A stretch of DNA of 64,000 nt from CAZWLD01 sp964634685. Its GTDB lineage: Bacteria > Bacillota_I > Bacilli_A > Acholeplasmatales > JAEDCM01. Made by a program: the position numbers and the translations under genes. The stretch spans positions 1-64,000 of the forward strand of contig CAZWLD010000004.1 in NCBI GenBank assembly GCA_964634685.1, in the 5' to 3' direction. This document shows positions 35,303 through 44,011 of the stretch, in pieces. Under the pieces are notes generated by a model. It ran no database searches and was not told the DNA's origin. It saw only the letters and a program-made list of their open reading frames with translations. The number at the start of each line of letters is the position of its first letter. Position 1 is the stretch's first letter.

Positions 35303-37918
35303 ATGAATATAAAAAAAGTATTGACATTAATTTGTCTTTCATTCTTTGGATTATTTATTCTTACTTCATGTGGTAAAACAGCTACTACTACTGAGCATAC
35401 CCATGAATACGAATCAACATATTCGAAAAATGAAGAGGGACATTGGTATCAAGCAACATGCGAGCATACTGATGAAAAGAAAGATTTTGCGGCTCATACC
35501 TATGGGGACTTTATTGTTGTTAAAGAAGCAACAGAAACAGAAGCCGGAAGCAAAAAACAAATATGTAGTGTTTGTGGCTATGAGCATTTTGAGGAAATAC
35601 CAAAACTTATTCATGAATTTGTAGATGGAGTTTGTCCTAATTGTGGGTTAAGATATGTAAGTGAAGGTTTATCATATACCCTATTAGAGGATGGAACATA
35701 TGCAGTTGGCCTAGGCGAATGTGCTGAAAAATATGTTTATCTTCCAAATGAATATAATGGAATCCCAGTTACGAAGGTAGAGGATGATGGCTTTTTTGAA
35801 TCAGATATTGAAGGTGTTTTGATTCCACCTGGTATTATAACTATAGGTGAATACTCTTTTGATGACTGTAGTAATCTTAAGGAAGTTGTAATTTCTAATA
35901 CTGTCACAACAATTGGTGATAAAGCTTTCAGAAATTGTTCTGAATTAACAAAGGTTGAATTTGAAGAAGAAAGCAAATTAGAAACAATTGGTGAATATGC
36001 ATTTGATACTTGCGAGAAATTAGCTGAAATAAAGATTCCTGCTAATGTCACAACAATTGGTAAATCTGCCTTTTATTCTTGTGCCTTAACTAAGCTAGAG
36101 TTTGAGGAGAATAGTAAATTAGAGGTAATTGGCAAAAACGCATTTAGTCATTGTGATAATTTATTTATGATTACTCTTCCTTCTAGTTTAACAACAATTG
36201 GAAAAAATGCTTTTTCAGATTGTGGTTCATTAGTTCAGGTTGTAATCCCTAAAAACGTTACTACAATTGATGATTATGCTTTCGAGGAATGCAATAAATT
36301 GGTTGAGGTATATAATCTATCAGGCCTAACAATCGATATGGAATCAGAAGAAAATGGATATGTTGGATATTATGCTAAGGTTATTCATACAAGCTTAGAC
36401 GAGAAATCATTTATTTCAATAGACAGTGAGGGTTTTGCTATATTTGAGTTTGAAGGAAAAAATTATTTACTAGCCTATTTAAATTCTGATAATATCAAGG
36501 ATTTAGTATTGCCTGAAAAGATTAATAATAAAAACTATGATATTTATAGCGGAGCCTTTAGTAATTCGAAATTTGAATCAGTTGTTATACCTGAAGGAGT
36601 AACATCAATCGGTGTTGAAGCCTTTGAAAAATCTATTAACTTAATGAGCGTTACTTTACCTTCAACTTTAATAACGATTGAAGCTTATGCTTTTGATAAT
36701 TGCAATCGCCTATTTGAAATATATAACTTATCAACTCTAACAATAAAGAAGCAATCAAATGAAAATGGATATGTAGGCTATAGTGCTGTTGTAATTCATA
36801 CATCATTGGATGAAAAATCAATTTATTTGGATCCTCTTGACGGATATTTATTTGCGTATTTTGAAGAATAGTACTATCTGGTTTCATATCAAGGAGAAGA
36901 GAAAGAATTAATTTTACCAGAATCTTATAAGGGTTCTCTATATGATATTTATGCAAGAGCATTCGAATCCACAGAAATAGTAAGTATTTTTATTCCTAGT
37001 AGTATCACAGCGATAGGATATGGAGCCTTTCAGAATTGTGAAAAACTAGAAAATGTTACAATTGAAGCTGATTCAAATCTTGAATCAATTGATATGTATG
37101 CATTTTATGGTTGTAATTTATTGATGAATATTTTTATTCCAAATTCTGTTAAAACACTTTCTCATGGAGCCTTTGGAGAGTGTACTAGTTTAGAATCAGT
37201 AGTTTTTGAAGAAGATTCGACACTTGAATGTATCGAAGATTACACATTTTATCAATGTGTGGGAATAACTGAAATCATAATTCCAGCTAGTGTTATAACA
37301 CTTAATACCTATATATTTAAGGAGAGTTCAATAACAACAGTACTTTTTGAGGCCAATTCAAAGTTACAAACTATTGATAAAGAAGCCTTTTCAGGAAGTA
37401 ACAATTTAACTGAAATCACAATTCCAGCTAGTGTCACAACAATTGGTGATGCAGCGTTTAATTCTTGTTATTCTTTGGGAATAGTAAGATTTGAGGCTAA
37501 TTCAAATTTACAGTCTATTGGTACTAGTGCCTTTGGCTATTGTAACAATTTAACCGAAATCACAATTCCGGCTAGCCTCACCAAATTGGGAACTATGGCT
37601 TTTACTAATTGCGAGTCTTTAGTAAAGGTAACATTTGAAGAAGAAAGTACATTGGCTGAAATTAATAACCATGCATTTGATGGTTGTATCGCTTTAACAG
37701 AAATAGTGATTCCCCAAAATGTAACGTTTATCGGTTCTAACGTCTTTATTAATTGCCTTAATTTAACCATTTATTGTGAAACAACAGAATTACCTAGCAG
37801 ATGGTTTGAAAATTGGAATTCTTCTAGCTGCCCTGTTTATTGGTATAATGAGAATGAACCAACTGGAGAAGGTAATTACTGGCATTATGTTGAGGGAGTA
37901 ATTACTAAATGGGAATAA
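35303..37918 (+). pseudogene. BspA-like LRR_5 surface lipoprotein, interrupted by one in-frame TAG
   Basis: A single frame of 871 codons apart from one TAG at 36869-36871 (codon 523). The signal peptide ends in lipobox LTSC (Cys23). A Cys/His-bearing region (about 35-120; ICSVCGYEHF, VCPNCGLRY) comes before many LRR_5 repeats of the form ITIPASVTTIGDAAF...C. The C-terminus ends NEPTGEGNYWHYVEGVITKW. In the internal duplicate of this region (about 36450) the matching codon is Lys, so AAG to TAG is the simplest explanation. BspA-type proteins bind host matrix or other microbes. It is either a recent pseudogene or a protein truncated at residue 522, or the stop is read through. The start after AAGGTGA was chosen over the upstream in-frame codon. 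Confidence 0.85.
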
Positions 37919-37935
37919 AAAAAGAAAAATTTTTG

Positions 37936-37975
37936 CTCTATGAAATAGAAATTCTATTTTATAGAGTTTTTAATT
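37936..37975 (+). terminator. Intrinsic terminator after the LRR gene
   Basis: CTCTATGAAATAGAA pairs with TTCTATTTTATAGAG (one G-U), a 15-bp stem, followed by TTTTTAATTT. Confidence 0.8.
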
Positions 37976-37977
37976 TA

Positions 37978-38032
37978 GTTTACGATTTGGTTTACAAATA
38001 ATATTTACAAGGTTTACGAAATGGTTTATAAT
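37978..38032 (+). promoter_or_regulatory. Fic-operon promoter embedded in GTTTAC repeats
   Basis: The promoter is TTTACA (38004-38009), 17-base spacer, TATAAT (38027-38032). Five GTTTAC-like copies (starting 37978, 37990, 38003, 38012 and 38024) run through it. Among them TTTACGATTTGGTTTAC and TTTACGAAATGGTTTAT are near-identical. This repeat cluster looks like an autoregulatory operator. Confidence 0.65.
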
Positions 38033-38051
38033 AAAGTAAAGGAATGATTTT

Positions 38052-38465
38052 ATGAAATTTACTAAGGAAGAAATATTGACTATGGCCTTAACCGGTGATC
38101 ATTATTATTCAAATGAAGATTTAAGAATTAATAAAAAAATCGGAATAATGTTGAATAATCAGAAGCTTAATGATTACTTAAATTATAAAGAATCAATAGA
38201 AAATGAAGCAAAGGTCATCTTACCTTTATTATCATTTAATTCAAAGAGCATATTTTATTATAATTCTTGCGAATTAAGTAATGCCATTAATGACTATTTT
38301 ATTTTTTTTAAAAACAATTCTTCAACTCAGGAAACAATAATTTCTGAAAACTATGATGAAATAATTCTATCAAGAGTTGCTTCGGAATTGGAAGGAACAT
38401 TGAAAATTGAAGGGGTTAACACAACAAGAAAAAAGATTTTAGAAATTGTAAAAAAAAAAAAGTGA
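38052..38465 (+). CDS. N-terminal (antitoxin-like) part of a Fic protein, split at a poly-A tract
   Basis: 137 residues. The last 30 (SELEGTLKIEGVNTTRKKI) match the inhibitory helix of class II Fic proteins, including the (S/T)xxxE(G/N) motif as TLKIEG. This motif blocks the ATP gamma-phosphate site of the Fic domain. The frame ends right after a run of 12 A (38450-38461). One extra A, or two fewer, would join it to the next frame and give a 407-residue Fic protein of normal build. So this is half of a broken, slipping or phase-variable gene rather than a separate antitoxin; a functional split cannot be excluded. Confidence 0.7.
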   Translation: MKFTKEEILTMALTGDHYYSNEDLRINKKIGIMLNNQKLNDYLNYKESIENEAKVILPLLSFNSKSIFYYNSCELSNAINDYFIFFKNNSSTQETIISENYDEIILSRVASELEGTLKIEGVNTTRKKILEIVKKKK

Positions 38466-39274
38466 AAAATGCGAATGAACAAATTATTTTAAATATGTGC
38501 GAAGGATATAGCTTTATTTCAAAGAGGCCTCCCTTTACTAAAGATAATTTGCGAGAATTATATAGGATATTAAGTAAAGATTCTTTACCTAAGACAGATG
38601 AAATTAAGGATTATTATCGAACAGAAATGGTTATGATTGGTGGACATGATGGCTGTTCTATTGATAAAATCGAAGCTTGTATGGATTCATTATTTAAATT
38701 TGTAAATGATAATTTGGAAGTTAATAATCCATTATTGCCATTTATTGCTCATTACTATTTGCTATATGTTCATCCGTATATTGATTTCAACGGGAGAACC
38801 GCAAGAATGGTCTCCTTATGGATTAGTATGCTAATGAAAATGGAAGGATATCTTCCGACATTTATTAGCGAGGCAATTAACGATGATAAGGCTAATTATT
38901 ATAAAGCTATAGATAATTCACGAAATTCTTGTAATGACTTAACTTATTTTTTGACATATCTTTATCAGCTTTCTAATAAATATTATCTTGTTTATAAAAA
39001 TATCAATGAAATAAAAAAGAATTTAGCTAAAGAAGGGGAAGGATTGACAGCTACCGAGAGTTATTATTTAAAACGAATAATAATTAATAAGAAATATGGA
39101 TGGTTTAATTACCGGGGCTTTATTAATTTTTGTGGCCTTGATATCACGAAGCAAGGAGCTTTAAAGATATTGAATAATTTTGTAAAGCACCAAATTTTAC
39201 AATCAAGGATTAATTCAAAAAATGAAAAAATCTTCATTATGAATGAAGACTTTCTTAAATATGAACTGAATTGA
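38462..39274 (+). CDS. Fic domain protein, C-terminal part (AMPylase)
   Basis: 270 residues. The Fic core motif reads HPYIDFNGRTAR with the catalytic His104. Upstream, HDGCSIDKIEACMDSL and PFIAHYYLLYVHPY fit the Fic fold. The C-terminal 70 residues look like a winged-helix domain. Fic enzymes transfer AMP from ATP to target proteins. The apparent GTG start at 38462 has no ribosome site and follows the A12 run, so expression most likely depends on slippage from the upstream frame. A typical full-length protein has both parts in one chain. Confidence 0.8.
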   Translation: MKNANEQIILNMCEGYSFISKRPPFTKDNLRELYRILSKDSLPKTDEIKDYYRTEMVMIGGHDGCSIDKIEACMDSLFKFVNDNLEVNNPLLPFIAHYYLLYVHPYIDFNGRTARMVSLWISMLMKMEGYLPTFISEAINDDKANYYKAIDNSRNSCNDLTYFLTYLYQLSNKYYLVYKNINEIKKNLAKEGEGLTATESYYLKRIIINKKYGWFNYRGFINFCGLDITKQGALKILNNFVKHQILQSRINSKNEKIFIMNEDFLKYELN

Positions 39275-39284
39275 TTGAATAATA

Positions 39285-40580
39285 TCAGAAATTAAAAATG
39301 TTTTCATCAAGTAAAAAATCAAATAATCCAATTATATATACACCATAATCGTTATAATGCGGCTTGATTGCATCCTTGGTAATAATAATCTTTTTAAAGC
39401 CATCCCTGATGTGAAGAAGCGATTTTTGTTCTTGTGATATTTTTTCTTGTGAATCAATGGTGTATGCGACTTGAACATAATATCTTTTATCTGCTTGATT
39501 ACATACGAAATCAACTTCTGTTTTCTTTATTACACTCTTTCCTTTGTCGTTTTTTTCATATAGTTCAACAACCCCAACATCAACGTTGTATCCACGCATT
39601 ACAAGTTCATTATAGACAATGTTTTCCATTAGTCGAGGTAGTTCAAGTTCTCTGAAGTTTAATCTTGCATTTCTTAATCCCATATCTGAAAAATAATATT
39701 TGAGTGGAGAATTAATATACCCTTTCCCCATAATATCATAACGCTGAGGAGTTGATATTAAAAAAGAGTCTGCAAAATAATCAATATATTTTTTTATTGT
39801 ATCCGGATGGATTTTTACATGTTTAATTGAATCAAAGGTATTAGAAAGCTTCAATGGATTTGTCAATGAACCGATTGAAGAAGCTAAGAAGTTTAAGAGT
39901 TCACCCAATTCATCAACATTGATTATTTTGTTTCGATCAAGAATATCAATTAAATATGTTTCTTCAAAAATAGTGGATAGATATCTTACTTTATCAGAAT
40001 CATTTTTAAATTCAAATAGTTTTGGTAGTCCGCCATAAATGGCATATTCATTATAAGCTTCATCAATTGATCCATTGAAGACTTGGATAAATTCCTTAAA
40101 GGATAGAGGGTTAACATGAATTTGCCAGCCTCGTCCCCTAAATTCAGTGATAATATCCTTGGATAAAAACTTTGCATTACTTCCTGTAACATAAACATCG
40201 AAGTTCTCTTTTCTTAAATAGCCATTTAATACAGCCTCAAAATTATCCAATAATTGTATTTCATCTAAAAGAAGATAATACATATTATTATCGACAATTT
40301 TATTTTTAACATAGTTATTGAATTTTTTAGGATTAACTTTTCTTTTTTCAATATTAATATCTAGATAATCTTCATCGATTAAGTCTAAATAATCTTGCGA
40401 ATCAAAAGCAAATTTAATTATATGGCTATCATCAACATTATTTTGAAGTAAATATTCGTAAAATATCTCAAATAAAAGAAATGATTTTCCAGAACGTTTA
40501 AGTCCAGTTATAACTTTAATTAATCCATTATTTTTGGAATCAATTAATTTATTTAAATAAAAATCTCTCTTAATTTTCAT
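39285..40580 (-). CDS. AAA+ ATPase with DUF4143 C-terminal domain
   Basis: 431 residues. Walker A GLKRSGKS (about residues 25-32), Walker B YYLLLDEIQ, sensor VYVTGSNA, then a winged-helix part and a C-terminal DUF4143 region with EVDFVCNQ, resembling a nuclease-like fold. Such ATPases are widespread in gut bacteria, often in variable regions, with no settled function. The ATG at 40580 is preceded by GAGGTG; the GTG at 40589 is less likely. It converges with the Fic gene. Confidence 0.85.
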   Translation of the reverse strand: MKIKRDFYLNKLIDSKNNGLIKVITGLKRSGKSFLLFEIFYEYLLQNNVDDSHIIKFAFDSQDYLDLIDEDYLDINIEKRKVNPKKFNNYVKNKIVDNNMYYLLLDEIQLLDNFEAVLNGYLRKENFDVYVTGSNAKFLSKDIITEFRGRGWQIHVNPLSFKEFIQVFNGSIDEAYNEYAIYGGLPKLFEFKNDSDKVRYLSTIFEETYLIDILDRNKIINVDELGELLNFLASSIGSLTNPLKLSNTFDSIKHVKIHPDTIKKYIDYFADSFLISTPQRYDIMGKGYINSPLKYYFSDMGLRNARLNFRELELPRLMENIVYNELVMRGYNVDVGVVELYEKNDKGKSVIKKTEVDFVCNQADKRYYVQVAYTIDSQEKISQEQKSLLHIRDGFKKIIITKDAIKPHYNDYGVYIIGLFDFLLDENIFNF

Positions 40581-40589
40581 TATTAACAC

Positions 40590-40866
40590 CTCACAAGAAA
40601 TTTTAAGGGTTTACCCATATTTTTTTCAATAATATTTTACTATAAAAAAAAGATAAAATCTACAATTAAGATATATAGGAGAAATCAACATAATAAATGT
40701 GAAGGTTAAAAAATTTATACTACTTATATTTCTGTCATTTGCTCTTATAATCATACTGCGTAAGAAAAATAGCGTTTATAAAGTGAATTAGATGGAAATG
40801 ATTTTATCTATTTTCAAAAAGAACTTTAGCTTCCAAGGATTACAATCCTAGGGCGATAGGTCTTTT
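40590..40866. other. Intergenic region between the AAA ATPase and pst operon
   Basis: Mostly AT-rich without a confident gene. One short frame from a GTG (40699-40791) encodes 30 residues: a single hydrophobic helix flanked by basic residues (VKVKKFILLIFLSFALIII). AGGAGA lies 15 bases upstream, too far for a convincing start. A weak hairpin (about 40838-40862) before a T run could end that transcript. Confidence 0.3.
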
Positions 40867-40932
40867 TTTACATTTTCTTTACAATTTATTTACTCAATTA
40901 TGTAGGATTCAATTTTTCTTCTTGTTTATAAT
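40867..40932 (+). promoter_or_regulatory. Pho-box array and promoter of the pst operon
   Basis: TTTACA (40867-40872), TTTACA (40878-40883) and TTTACT (40889-40894), each separated by exactly 5 bases, the arrangement bound by PhoP/PhoB. Possible -10 elements are TATGTA (40899-40904) and TATAAT (40927-40932). Phosphate starvation control is expected. Confidence 0.8.
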
Positions 40933-40958
40933 GGTAGCTGTAAGGAGAAGATAAAATA

Positions 40959-41882
40959 ATGAAAAAAATTATATTTAGCATTGCCATGGTCTTAGTTGCC
41001 TTTGGCGGAATTCTTGGTTTATCAGCATGTGGAACTAAGGATGAAGAAATTAAACTATACACACGTGACGTAACAAGTGGAACCAGAGATGGCTTCTTTA
41101 CGGGAATTGGTTTTAGTGAAGCAAAAGAAGATAATGGACCTTTAAAGGCTGGATACATTGAGGTTGCATCAAATGGTGATATGATAACAGCTATTAAAGG
41201 AGATCAATACGGAATTGGATATATCTCATTATCATCACTAGCAGATTCTGGATTAAAAGGCTTAGTATATGAAAATGTCGACCCAACTGAAGCAAATGTT
41301 CTAAATGGAACCTATAAGCTTACAAGAAACTTCAATTATTGCTTAAGAGCAGAATACAGCAACGAGAAAAACGAACAAATAATAAAAGCCTTTGTAGCAT
41401 ATTTGAGTACAGTTGAAGGCAAAGCAACAATCAAAGACAAGGGTGGAATCCTTGAAACATCTTCAAGTGATAAGTCTTGGGAAGCAATTAAAGCTGATTA
41501 CCCAATCGCAAGTTTAGACAATTCAGGTGTTACAATCAATGTTGGTGGATCAACATCAGTTAAATCAATTGTTAGTGCCTTACTATTGGAATTCTCAAGT
41601 AAATGCGGAAATTTCAAATACAACTACAATCCAACGGGATCATCAGATGCCTATAAGCGAACAAACGGGAATGACAAGGATTCAACAAACGCTTGTGATT
41701 TAGCCTTCGCTTCTCGTGAATTTAAAGCTGAAGAAGCAATGGACGCAAGCCTAAAGGGAAAAATGTGTATTGATGCAATTGTAGCTGTAGTCAATAAAAA
41801 CAATAAAGTAACTAGCGTAACGGCTGCGGTGTTAAAATCAATATATAAAGGTGAAGTCGCTAAGTGGAGTGAGGTAAAGTAG
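40959..41882 (+). CDS. pstS: Phosphate-binding lipoprotein PstS with permuted halves
   Basis: 307 residues; signal peptide with lipobox LSAC (Cys24). It captures phosphate outside the cell for PstCAB. The order of parts is unusual. The phosphate loop SGTRDGFF and GYISLSSL, normally in the second half, come first (about 40-160). The segment normally at the N-terminus, VTINVGGSTSVKS, follows at about residue 192, and the chain ends with the usual middle segment VVNKNNKVTSVTAAVLKSIYKGEVAKWSEV. This is what a circular permutation would give. It is the first gene after the Pho boxes, and a hairpin separates it from pstC. Confidence 0.85.
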   Translation: MKKIIFSIAMVLVAFGGILGLSACGTKDEEIKLYTRDVTSGTRDGFFTGIGFSEAKEDNGPLKAGYIEVASNGDMITAIKGDQYGIGYISLSSLADSGLKGLVYENVDPTEANVLNGTYKLTRNFNYCLRAEYSNEKNEQIIKAFVAYLSTVEGKATIKDKGGILETSSSDKSWEAIKADYPIASLDNSGVTINVGGSTSVKSIVSALLLEFSSKCGNFKYNYNPTGSSDAYKRTNGNDKDSTNACDLAFASREFKAEEAMDASLKGKMCIDAIVAVVNKNNKVTSVTAAVLKSIYKGEVAKWSEVK

Positions 41883-41899
41883 TCTTCGGACTACTTTTT
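41877..41899 (+). terminator. Hairpin with TTCG loop between pstS and pstC
   Basis: AAGTAGTC, loop TTCG, GACTACTT, then TTTTT: a perfect 8-bp stem starting at the pstS stop codon. It probably ends a share of transcripts so that PstS exceeds the membrane subunits. Confidence 0.85.
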
Positions 41900-41904
41900 G
41901 GCTT

Positions 41905-42831
41905 ATGGAAAATATAAAAAGAAAAACAATTATTGATAAAATCATTCGCTATGCCTTTCTTGCAATTACCTGCTTATGTTCGCTTTGTGTTATTTTTATA
42001 GCTATCTTTATTTTTATCAAGGGCTTAACGCCATTCTTCAAAAAATATGAAATAAATGGTTCGTACTATCGTGTTAATTTTTGGAAATTTATTACCGGAA
42101 ATACCTGGTTTAAAAGCCCAAATATTTATGGGGCTGGATACATTATTATTAATACCATTATTGTGACGACCTTGTCTCTTTTGATAGCCTGCCCGATATC
42201 GATATTAACAGCCCTATTTATCTCGAAGATTGCCCCGAAAAGACTATCAATTATTTTGAACTCCATTATTGAATTATTATCGGGAATCCCATCGATTATT
42301 TACGGTTTATTTGGGGCCGGTATAATCACCCAAATTGTTAGTAATTTAGGAGCTTTCTTTGGCATCCAAACAGCTGGAGGAATATCCCTTCTTTCCACGG
42401 TTTTAGTATTAGCAATTATGATTCTCCCAACTATTACAATGATATCTGTCACATCAATTAACAGTGTCAATAATTCCTTGATTTTAGGATCCCTAGCCCT
42501 TGGGGCCTCAAAAACACAAACGAATTTCAAGGTTGTATTAACGAGCGCTAAATCGGGTATATTTTCAGGAATTATTTTAGGTGTTGGTAGAGCCTTAGGT
42601 GAAGCAACAGCGGTTTCGATGGTCTGTGGAAACAGTGGTAGCGGTCCGAATATTGGGTTATTTGATATTACGAGAACCTTGACATCGACTATGCTTCAGG
42701 GAATCCACGAAACAACGGGGATGGATTATGATATTCGTTTTTCAATTGGTCTTTTATTAATTGTAATTATTATTATAACAAATGTTCTTTTAAATTTTAT
42801 TAAGAATAGGATTGGTCGCCAAAATGGATAG
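41905..42831 (+). CDS. pstC: Phosphate ABC transporter permease PstC
   Basis: 308 residues, six helices. The permease signature loop is visible near 205-225 (ALGASKTQTNFKVVLTSAKSG), with IELLSGIPSIIYGLFG before it. It forms the membrane channel with PstA. No Shine-Dalgarno is evident; the ATG lies 6 bases after the terminator-like hairpin, so translation may depend on read-through transcripts with special initiation. It overlaps pstA. Confidence 0.92.
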   Translation: MENIKRKTIIDKIIRYAFLAITCLCSLCVIFIAIFIFIKGLTPFFKKYEINGSYYRVNFWKFITGNTWFKSPNIYGAGYIIINTIIVTTLSLLIACPISILTALFISKIAPKRLSIILNSIIELLSGIPSIIYGLFGAGIITQIVSNLGAFFGIQTAGGISLLSTVLVLAIMILPTITMISVTSINSVNNSLILGSLALGASKTQTNFKVVLTSAKSGIFSGIILGVGRALGEATAVSMVCGNSGSGPNIGLFDITRTLTSTMLQGIHETTGMDYDIRFSIGLLLIVIIIITNVLLNFIKNRIGRQNG

Positions 42832-44011
42832 AAAAAGAAAAGATTTAATCTTAAATATTATTACTTATCTTTGCTCATCATTTTCGATTATCGTTTTGTT
42901 TGGCTTAATTATTTTCTTATTTTCAAGAGGAATAGGTAATCTATCCTTTAATATGTTGACAAAAGATTATTATGAAACCCCATATTTTGCCTATGTTGAG
43001 GAAAGCAGTAGCTTTGATCTTTTTGATAAAGATGGGATTTATTACTCTAAAAATTTTGGAATAGGTCTAAAGGATTCATATGATTTAGAAAAAAATGCGG
43101 TTGTTGAGATTGCTTATATTGATAATTTATCTCCTTTAAAAAATGCGATTTCTCATAGTGGTGGGCGTCTCGAGGTTAAGGTTGGACAAATAATCAAAAG
43201 AATCCAAGTTAAAAATGGTGAAGAGATTAAAATTGAAACGCAAAGAAGCGGAGCCGAAGCGATGCGCGATGCTTTAGATTTTGGTTCGGAGATAACCGAA
43301 TTATATTATCTTGATATGGGCGGCGGAATCAGAGGTTCGCTTTTATCGACCCTTTATTTGATTGGATTAACCTTAATCATTGTTATGCCAATCGGCATAA
43401 TTGCGGCAATTTATCTAGCGCTATATTCCAAACAAAATACCTTTGTTAAGGTATTGCGAAGCTTAATTGATATGATTTCGGGAATTCCATCAATCATTTT
43501 TGGTTTGATAGCAATAATAGTCTTTATTCCGATTGTGAGTGGCATAACTAAGAATAATGGTGGAAGTATCATTTCGGGTGCCTTAACTTTATCGGTTATG
43601 TTGTTACCGACTGTTATTAGAACAACAGAAGAGGCTATCAATAATATTCCCAAAAGCTATAAAAGTGCTTCTTTAGCCTTAGGAGCCTCGGAAACCCAAA
43701 CGACCTTTAAGGTTATTCTTCCAAACGCTTTACCAGGAATCTTAACATCAATATTGTTGTGTATCGGACGTATAATTGGTGAAAGTGCAGCTTTAATTTT
43801 TGCCATTGGAACGGCTATTCAGGACCAAATTGATATCACAAAGGGCTCGACAACCTTAGCTGTTCATATTTGGAGTGTAATGTCGGGGGAAAATCCTAAT
43901 TATGGGCAAGCCTGTGCTATTTCATTAATTATCCTAATGATTGTCTTATTATTAAATATTTTAGTAAAATTAGTTAGTAAAAAGCTAAATAAATTTGAGG
44001 TGAAACAATGA
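42824..44011 (+). CDS. pstA: Phosphate ABC transporter permease PstA with enlarged outer loop
   Basis: 395 residues, about 100 more than usual. The extra length is a soluble stretch between helix 1 and helix 2 (about residues 40-155), predicted outside the membrane. The rest is standard: LIDMISGIPSIIFGL and ALGASETQTTFKVILPNALPG. I chose the ATG at 42824 after AGGATTGG rather than the TTG at 42812. It overlaps pstC by 8 bases and pstB by 4. Confidence 0.9.
   Translation: MDRKRKDLILNIITYLCSSFSIIVLFGLIIFLFSRGIGNLSFNMLTKDYYETPYFAYVEESSSFDLFDKDGIYYSKNFGIGLKDSYDLEKNAVVEIAYIDNLSPLKNAISHSGGRLEVKVGQIIKRIQVKNGEEIKIETQRSGAEAMRDALDFGSEITELYYLDMGGGIRGSLLSTLYLIGLTLIIVMPIGIIAAIYLALYSKQNTFVKVLRSLIDMISGIPSIIFGLIAIIVFIPIVSGITKNNGGSIISGALTLSVMLLPTVIRTTEEAINNIPKSYKSASLALGASETQTTFKVILPNALPGILTSILLCIGRIIGESAALIFAIGTAIQDQIDITKGSTTLAVHIWSVMSGENPNYGQACAISLIILMIVLLLNILVKLVSKKLNKFEVKQ

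Noticed and set aside
40699..40791. 30-codon frame encoding a single hydrophobic helix
   Set aside because: It starts at GTG with the nearest ribosome site too far away; kept only as a note on the intergenic region.
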